A stretch of DNA of 64,000 bases, taken from NCBI GenBank assembly GCA_028753945.1, contig JAPNXP010000016.1:2326001-2390000 (forward strand), read 5' to 3'. Positions within the stretch are counted from its first letter, which is position 1, and the number at the start of each line of letters is the position of its first letter. Position numbers and translations under genes: made by a program. The notes under the pieces are model-generated. The model was not told where the DNA came from and ran no database searches. It saw only the letters and a program-made list of their open reading frames with translations. Positions 57,463-64,000 of the stretch are shown here, in pieces. The stretch comes from Hexactinellida sp. DTS-2022 (taxonomy: Eukaryota > Porifera > Hexactinellida).

Positions 57463-60400
57463 ATGGCCGAGAAGGAGCCTACCAATGCTAGCTCGGAGTC
57501 TCCAGCAGACACGACACAAGAGACAGAGCAACAGGTTACACCATGGACAGCCACAACTGGGTCCGGGAGCTCTTTCGACTACCAACGACTGATCACACAG
57601 TTCGGTACTACGCCAGTGGATGCGAAACTGATTGAGAAATACGAGAGGGTCACTGGACAGAGAGCCCACCACCTTATACGGAGAAAAGTGTTCTTCTCTC
57701 ACAGGTAACATTATAATAAACAAACAAATAACAAATAACAAATATTTATTATATAAGTACAGTAAAACCTTTATAAAGTGAACACTCTGGGACCAGCCAA
57801 AATGTTCAGTTTGAGAGGTGTTCACTTTCATGATTAACATAACGTATGTCTAAAGCAATGTGAGAAACTTGTTCTTTCTCTCAGGTATATAACTGTATAC
57901 AATGTGGCAGTGTAAATCCTAAATTCTGCTTACAAGGGGGTTAATCCAAGGAGTTTTATTGTTAAATGGAAATAATTCTACTTTTTTAGTTACTTTGTTA
58001 TTTCTCAGTGATAAAACAACACTAAAAAACGTCAAATTATTTCCCTTTTGCTAAGTCTAACTATCCCCATTATACCTAGCCTATACTATACTACTGCTAT
58101 ACTGTAGGTCGCTGGATGACATTCTCGATCTGTACGAGAAGCAGCAGCCGTTCTACTTGTACACGGGCAGGGGGCCCTCCTCCGAGAGTATGCATCTGGG
58201 ACACCTGATCCCATTCATGTTCACGAAGTGAGTATTCATACACATTGTTCTCCTTTAATAACCAAACCCGATGTATTATGTGTTTAACAGAAAACAACAA
58301 TGATAACTACTTACATTAAACTAGGGTACCGTCGAAATTTCAAATTTGCTCGTATTATCCGAAATTCGTATTAATGGGCTGTTTAAACGTACGTAACGCA
58401 AAATTACACACCCCTGGCCTTCCTACTAACGAGACTCTACTATATCTATTAACCTGTATTACCGCATTAATATGAGCAAATTTCGACGGTCCCCTGGTGT
58501 TCCTACTAACGAGACTACTATAGCTATTAACACTGTATTACACCATTAATACGAGCAAATTTCGACGGTCCCCTGGTGTCCCTACTAACTAGAGTCTAGC
58601 TATTAACGCTGCATTACCCACTAGACACCTGCAAGACATATTTGACGTTCCCCTGGTTATCCAGCTAACTGACGACGAGAAGTTTCTATGGAGAGATCTT
58701 ACGCTTGAAGAGGCACACCATATGGCATTAGAAAATGCTAAGGAAATAATAGCCATCGGGTTTGATATAAAGAAGACATTTATATTCACAGATCTGAATT
58801 ATATCAGTCAATCGAAAGCCTTCTTTTCTAATGTGCTGAAAATACAAAAGTGTGTGAATTTGAATCAAGCAAGGAAGGTGTTTGGATTTGTAGATACGGA
58901 TAATATAGGTAAGTTGTGCTGTGTATTCTACAGCCATTTGTAAATACGCTCCTAATCCTGATCTGATCCAATTTCCATACGCCTAAATCACAAATTAATG
59001 TTACTGTATAGGAGAAGATTCCAAATTTTCGTGTTCCTAATTAAAATTTTCCTAAAATCATACTCCAAAAGGAGCGTCTCGCGCTCCTGGATAATTCTTT
59101 GATGTTGTGTGTAACTTGTGATAACTGTTTTATTGTTACATTCCAAAGGTCAAGTTGGGTATCCAGCTGTCCAGGCTGCTACTTCGTTCTCGAATTCGTT
59201 TCCATTCATATTCGGAGGCAGAAAGGATGTTCCTTCTCTAATCCCATCTGCTATAGATCAGGTCACTATATACTCTATACATTATATTACTTTATTACTA
59301 TGCTAGATAATCCATGGCTTAACAATACAAATACAGTAGAACCTCGTTAGTACGAACTTCAAGGGGACCGTCAAAATGTATTCGCCTTATCCGGAATTCG
59401 TATTAACTAATATAATTTGTATTGAAAATGCTTTATAGGGGATTGAAATAGTGTTCGTATTAACCGTGTTCCTACTAACGAAGTTCTATTGTATAGTCAG
59501 GTTCTTTTATTATGAACATTCAAGGACGAAAAATTGTGTTCATAATAGAGACTTCATAATAAGCGAATTTTAATACAAACCCTATGTAAATTGTTAAATT
59601 GAGACCATCCATAGGGCTTGTTCATAATAAAAACTTACATATTAAAGACGGAAATAGATACAATAAGCAGACCTGACTGTATTAATCAGGTTATAAATAC
59701 ACTGTATATCCCTGTACAGATACACTGTAGTATATTTTAGGATCCTTTCTTCCGAGTGACTCGTGACGTGGCCCCCAGACTGGGGTACCCTAAGCCCTCC
59801 ACTTTCTACTCCTCCTTCTTCCCGGGTCTGCAGGGCCCCGGCAGCAAGATGAGTGCCTCCGTCCCCACCTCCTCCATATTCCTGTCCGACTCTCCAAAAG
59901 TCATTAAGGACAAGGTACCCATACTATACTAGCTAATAGGATATTATACAGCCATTGTAAATACATACGCTCCTAATCCTGGTCTGATCCTATTTTATAC
60001 GTCTAAAGTTATTAAGGACAACTGGACAAGGTAAGCATACTACCGCTTAAAGCTATGTAACGACAGTTATAGGAATTATAGTCCGATTGTAGAATGATGA
60101 GTTGCATTATTTGGTTATATGTGGCACTCTAACACACCAAATAATTTGATGCGTACACCAAATAATAATGGTGTGTTCGCGAACACTCTAAGCTCTCTTG
60201 TACACTGCAACAAATCTACTATAAACATATGTATACCTACTGTATATAACACTTGCTGTCCCCAGATAAACAAGCACGCTATAAATAACGTAATAGCTAA
60301 TATATATTCATATGTGTATACTGTATATATCACTGTTGCTGTCCGCAGATAAACAAGCACGCGTTCTCCGGCGGGAGAGACACGGAGGAGGAGCACAGGA

Positions 60401-61067
60401 GACTGGGGGGAGACTCCTCTGTGGACGTAGCGTATCAGTACCTCACATTCTTCCTGGAGGATGATGAAGCTCTCGATAAGATAAAGAAGGTATTTGGGGG
60501 GAGTTATAGAAACATTCTACTGTATAACTTGGTTATAACGTACCTGGGTTAGTACGAACTAATTTATTTAACAAGTTTATAAAGCAGTATGTATTTCTAT
60601 GTAGGGTAAACTCGGTTAGTACGTACACTCAGATAATACTACGTACTTATTCCCTATTTCCGAAGGGTACGTTATACCCGAGTAATACTGTACATCGATT
60701 AACAACTTTTCTAATGCAATTTTTTCAGGCACTGGAAAGGTAAGTTTTCAACATCAAAAATTGACCTTTGCGAAGCAGGGTTTTTACATTGAAAATGTGT
60801 TGTCGCTTGTCGGATACTATATAACTAAGCCCAATGTAGAATGTATAGTATTATCCCATTACAACTGCAAACTGATTATACACGAAATAGGATTACGAGA
60901 GTGGCGAGCTGCTGACTGGGCATCTCAAGAAACAGCTGATCGATATTCTCCAGAAAATAGTTAAAGACATTCAGGACAGAAAGGCTAGCATCACTGACGA
61001 GATGGTGCAAGAGTATATGAGGCCTAGGGCTCTCAACTTCAAATTCATGTCTCAGGACAAACAATAG
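57463..61067 (+). CDS. WARS1: Cytoplasmic tryptophanyl-tRNA synthetase
   Basis: Class Ic synthetase charging tRNA-Trp. Eight exons: 57463-57704, 58108-58227, 58625-58908, 59149-59261, 59741-59914, 60349-60489, 60729-60739, 60902-61067. Phases agree, giving 416 aa. Human WARS1 is 471 aa; the vertebrate-type WHEP extension is absent. Motifs: TPWTATT start of the eukaryotic core, [20 protein letters not shown], the HxGH nucleotide site in [63 protein letters not shown] (variant KMSKS, about 289), [16 protein letters not shown] and [16 protein letters not shown]. Exon 7 is an 11-nt microexon (ALE plus two bases) that restores the length seen in other animals. Confidence 0.95.
59334..59491. mobile_element. 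MITE family A in WARS1 intron 4
   Basis: Ends CAGTAGAACCTCGTTAGTAC and CTAACGAAGTTCTATTG beside TA. Immediately followed by a family B element, sharing TA. Confidence 0.8.
59495..59679. mobile_element. MITE family B in WARS1 intron 4
   Basis: Left end AGTCAGGTTCTTTTATTATG, right end ATAAGCAGACCTGACTG. Abuts the family A element, apparently inserted at or near its terminal TA. Confidence 0.75.
59895..60365 (+). repeat. Duplicated splice junctions inside WARS1 intron 5
   Basis: The intron holds a second copy of the exon 5 end plus donor (AAAGTTATTAAGGACAACTG then GACAAG/GTAAGCATAC, decoy donor at 60031). It also holds a second copy of the exon 6 acceptor plus start (GTATATAAC, CTTGCTGTCCCCAG/ATAAACAAGCACGC, decoy acceptor ending at 60265). 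The authentic junctions are 59914/59915 and 60348/60349. A TACAGCCATTGTAAATACA segment near 59950 also repeats one in intron 3 (58928-58980). Confidence 0.8.
60700..60815 (+). repeat. Short dispersed element overlapping the WARS1 microexon
   Basis: The sequence around the 11-nt exon (TTTTTTCAG/GCACTGGAAAG/GTAAGTTTTCAACA, then GACCTTTGCGAAGCAGG and ATTGAAAATGTGTTG) aligns with the TTTGCGAAGCC element at 46410-46500, where the equivalent of the microexon reads CTGGCATAGGAAAAGTAA. Confidence 0.55.
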
Positions 61068-61660
61068 GATTAGTGTAGCATTAGTGTAGTTATTATGTGC
61101 TGATAGTTATTTCATAGAAGTAAAGGGTAATGATACATTAGAAATGCTGATATAAACCGTTTCGGGATTAGAAATTTCATGGGAAATTAAGGATCTTAAT
61201 ACCCACGAATAAATAACAATTTTAGTAATGTTACTCAATTTCTTTAATAAATGATCACTCAAATCAAAGGGGTTTAAATAGCACAGTAGTGTTCGCCTAA
61301 TAGCAATTCATCTCTAAGCTAGTCTACAAGCGAGCATTTTTGTCAATTATGTTCCTCCAATAAGGGATACAGCAATAACAAGTTCGTCTTTTAGCAAGCA
61401 AATTTCGAACTGTACTCAGTTTGTACTACAGTGGTATTACATTGGTACATTGGTGTTCGCGTAATAACAAGTTGTATTTTGCACGAAATTTGCTTGCTAA
61501 TATATGACCTTGCTATTAGAGGAACAGAATTAACATTCATGCTTGCTTGGGGACTGAAAATAACTTGCTAATAGAGCAATATTATTGCCATTAGGCTAAC
61601 ACCAGTGTATGGCCTGCATACTTATGCTAAGGAATACTGTATATACTGTATATAGCTAGC
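61068..61660. other. Spacer with two family D elements
   Basis: An AATAAA near 61243 may serve WARS1. A degraded family D element lies at about 61283-61412 and a fuller one at 61429-61606. No gene seen. Confidence 0.5.
61429..61606. mobile_element. MITE family D upstream of HACD3
   Basis: Left end CAGTGGTATTACATTGGTAC then GGTGTTCGCGTAATAACAAG. Right end ATTAGGCTAACACCAGTG beside TA. Its right end is about 55 bp from the HACD3 start codon. Confidence 0.65.
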
Positions 61661-63593
61661 ATGACTACCCTATTCCCTACAGTGAAGTGGAGTCAGAAAC
61701 TGCACTTTGTAGCACTAAGTGTGCACGTGAGTGAGTTTGTGCCGGAAAACATTAATATTACGAAACTGTACATACAGTTCTCTGGTACCGGAATAGGGGC
61801 AGCAGGGAAAAATAAATATGCATTCGAGATTCATTTCTACAAAGAAGTACAGACAGAGAGTGAGTTGATATCTTATACACTCAATGGCAAAAGTAATAAG
61901 TATACACCATTTTATTGCCAATATTTTCGGAATTATCCCATCCTTTTCATACAATAACTTATTGCAAATCCCATATTGTTAGCTTGGGGGGTTTGTCGAT
62001 ATTTTTGTCAATTGACAGTACATTGGGGATTCAATGGGGAATAATTTAATAATGGATGGGCTTACTTACATATCTGTCACCACTTTGACAATAGAAAATG
62101 TGAATTTTTCATGTTAAAAATTGACCATGCCAGTACCATAAAATTACATTAAAAATGTGTTGGTGATGTATAAGTAATTCCTTTAATAATATTGTTGCTA
62201 ATAAATGTATAAATGTGTTAATTTGGACTTTCCCAGCAAATTTTGTTATACCTACTAATGGCTACTATATAGTACACTCTATACCAGGGTTCCGCAAACT
62301 AGGTTTTTCAGGCCGCATGCGGCCTGAAACAACCTTATGTGTGGCCTGACAGCCCAATGGAAATTTGTATCATGTGAGGCCTGAGAGACATTTCTAATTT
62401 TAATCTGGCTTGTACACATATACACACCGATTAATGTACTAGTAAACATTAAATTATAGTATTACAACAACATAATAGTTTTGTTGTAAATTTCGAAATA
62501 TTTCTCGATATTGTTTGCGGCCTGAGGAAAATTTTATTAAGATTATGTGGCCTGATATAAATGAAAGTTTGCGGAACCCTGCTCTATACTGTAGTTATAT
62601 ATCTAGTAGTGTTAGTATACGTATTGTAGTTATATAATTATTGCTTTAGAGATGCGTATGCTGACACACGAGACGTACATAGAATTCAGAATTCCCAAAT
62701 CTGTATCTGAGGATTGGCCGCGACTAACAATGCGACCTCAAAAGTTGCATTGGCTGATGACCGACTGGAGCAGAACCACATTTGTAGATTCCGAGTCCGA
62801 AGAGGACACCAGTCAAAGCAGGGACGCCGGGTTTGATAACGAGCAGCTAGACCAACTTATGAACCTGTATTCGGGGAAAGAGAGCGAGATCGAAGAGATG
62901 AAAGATAACTTGGAAATGGGGGCGATTAAAACATACCTTATATGTTTCAACTCGTTACTATGGTGTCTCTTCTCGTATATCTTCGTAGTTTCACTACGAA
63001 TGCTTTTCGTGTACAAATTAGAAGCGACTGTGCACTTATATCCCAACATAATAACCACACTAATGGTAGCAGAAGGAATACAAATGTTGGAAGTTGTCCA
63101 CGTATTACTACGCTGGTCAAAAGCTGATCCTGTTAGTACTATACTACAAAATGTAGGCAGATGGATTCTGTTATTCATTGTAGTTATTCCACACGAGACA
63201 GCACACGAATTGCCAGCATTCACAATGGTTTGCTTAACCTGGTCTGCTATTGAAGTTGTGCGGTATCCGTATTACATTCTGCAGATAATAAACCGCCAAG
63301 TTGATTTCATGACTTGGCTTAGATACACTGCCTGGATACCGTTATACCCAACTGGCATCTTCAGTGAAATTATGACTATTCTGCCAACCTTACCTGAAAT
63401 TGAAAAGACCGGAAAATTCGATTTGTCGCTACCAAACAAGTATAATTTCAGTTTTCATTTGAGTACAGTTTTATTCTGTTTCGTTTGGGTTTTAGCTTTC
63501 CTCATGGCGCCTAGAATGTTCTATCATATGTACAAACAAAGTTATAAGAAATTAGGATTGAATAAGAAGAGAAATAAGAAGAAACAGGAATAG
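61661..63593 (+). CDS. HACD3: Very-long-chain 3-hydroxyacyl-CoA dehydratase 3 (p23-domain type)
   Basis: Two exons, 61661-61859 and 62650-63593, joined in phase to 380 aa (human HACD3 362). Residues 1-95 form a CS/p23-like domain (PTVKWSQKLHFVALSVHVSE, DWPRLT). A charged linker follows, then the PTPLA/HACD membrane domain with about six helices. It catalyses the third step of the ER fatty-acid elongation cycle, dehydrating 3-hydroxyacyl-CoA. The conserved core is visible as WSAIEVVRYPYYILQ and WLRYTAWIPLYPTGIFSE, holding the Tyr and Glu used in catalysis. The C-terminus is Lys-rich (GLNKKRNKKKQE), typical of an ER-retained protein. HACD3 also binds Rac1/HSP90 in mammals. The intron carries a hAT-type MITE. 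Confidence 0.93.
62085..62175. mobile_element. Short dispersed element (relative of 46410), in HACD3 intron
   Basis: GAAAATGTGAATTTTTCATG, AAAATTGACCATGCCAGTAC and CATTAAAAATGTGTTGGTGA match the outer parts of the TTTGCGAAGCC element family. The core is diverged. Confidence 0.45.
62285..62581. mobile_element. hAT-type MITE with perfect 8-bp duplication, in HACD3 intron
   Basis: Ends CAGGGTTCCGCAAACT and AGTTTGCGGAACCCTG are perfect inverted repeats. Direct duplications CTCTATAC flank it at 62277-62284 and 62582-62589. Internal GGCCTGA repeats, no frame. Confidence 0.9.
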
Positions 63594-64000
63594 TACATAG
63601 TTATGTGATTTTAGAGAATGAATTGAAATAGAATTGAATAATTGAAATAGTTTATCGCAGATACATTTGTGTCGTATAGAAATGTTGAATTCTTATTATT
63701 TATGTCAGGAAAAAAAAACGGCTCTATTATTATTAAGAACCGCTTTGTTACATTTACAAAGCATTAATCCTATAGAGAGTAGACCTCGTTAATAGCATTA
63801 TATGCTAGGGGAATTAAAATGTTAGTAGAACCTGTCTATAACAACACTTAGAATAGGTCCCCACATAACTTCCCATATTATAATCAACCTGTGTATAACG
63901 GCCATTTTGCATGTTTTGAATATTGTACGTAGAATCGAATGCAGGCATTAAATTTAGAATTTAGCCATGCCAAAATTTCAGCTATTACCCGTGATTCCAC
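63594..64000. other. Window end: HACD3 3' region and MITE fragments
   Basis: AT-rich 3' flank of HACD3. A family A-like end (AGTAGACCTCGTTAATAGC, 63778) is followed by AGTAGAACCTGTCTATAACA and CCTGTGTATAACGGCC, which looks like another CAGT-type family whose repeated word is CCTGTNTATAAC. It may be truncated by the window edge. No gene seen. Confidence 0.4.

Overview
This is nuclear DNA from an animal outside the vertebrates. Genes are split by short GT-AG introns, intergenic DNA is AT-rich, and the recognisable products are animal housekeeping proteins: EIF3B, WARS1, a type II PI4-kinase, HACD3, MMACHC, NCLX/SLC8B1, JTB and a C2orf81 homologue. Several coiled-coil/NHL-propeller proteins, compact gene spacing and very dense MITEs suggest an early-branching animal, perhaps a sponge. 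That placement is inference. No prokaryotic, organellar or viral features were seen.

Layout: 0-4 kb holds a tandem pair of coiled-coil/NHL genes (the first cut by the window edge) and an acidic coiled-coil protein. A 1.07 kb foldback transposon (4.1-5.2 kb) follows. EIF3B (8 exons, plus strand) covers 5.3-10.6 kb. Two tandem sugar-transporter genes lie at 11.3-14.8 kb and an LRR/EGF single-pass receptor at 15.5-17.2 kb. On the minus strand come a small multipass membrane protein (17.6-19.0 kb) and a 13-exon F-box/RCC1-propeller gene (19.6-33.5 kb), whose 7.5 kb intron is packed with repeat arrays. Five adjacent intronless minus-strand genes follow at 34.0-41.0 kb: JTB, a metallophosphoesterase, NCLX, an MBT-domain protein and MMACHC. 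Next are C2orf81 (4 exons), a 143-aa orphan and PI4K2 (5 exons, 45.6-50.7 kb). Two divergent NHL genes (52.7-56.3 kb; the second has an in-frame TGA), WARS1 (8 exons including an 11-nt microexon) and HACD3 (2 exons) close the window.

The genes do not form one pathway; they are an ordinary mix of translation, lipid, cofactor, ion and signalling functions. The unusual layer is the repetitive DNA. At least eight short palindromic element families share CAGT...ACTG ends and TA target sites, yet each carries its own 10-15 bp word repeated inside the element. Separately, several genes carry tandem repeats built from copies of their own splice junctions. Exon structures below were assembled by hand from splice consensus, reading phase and family similarity, with no transcript data.
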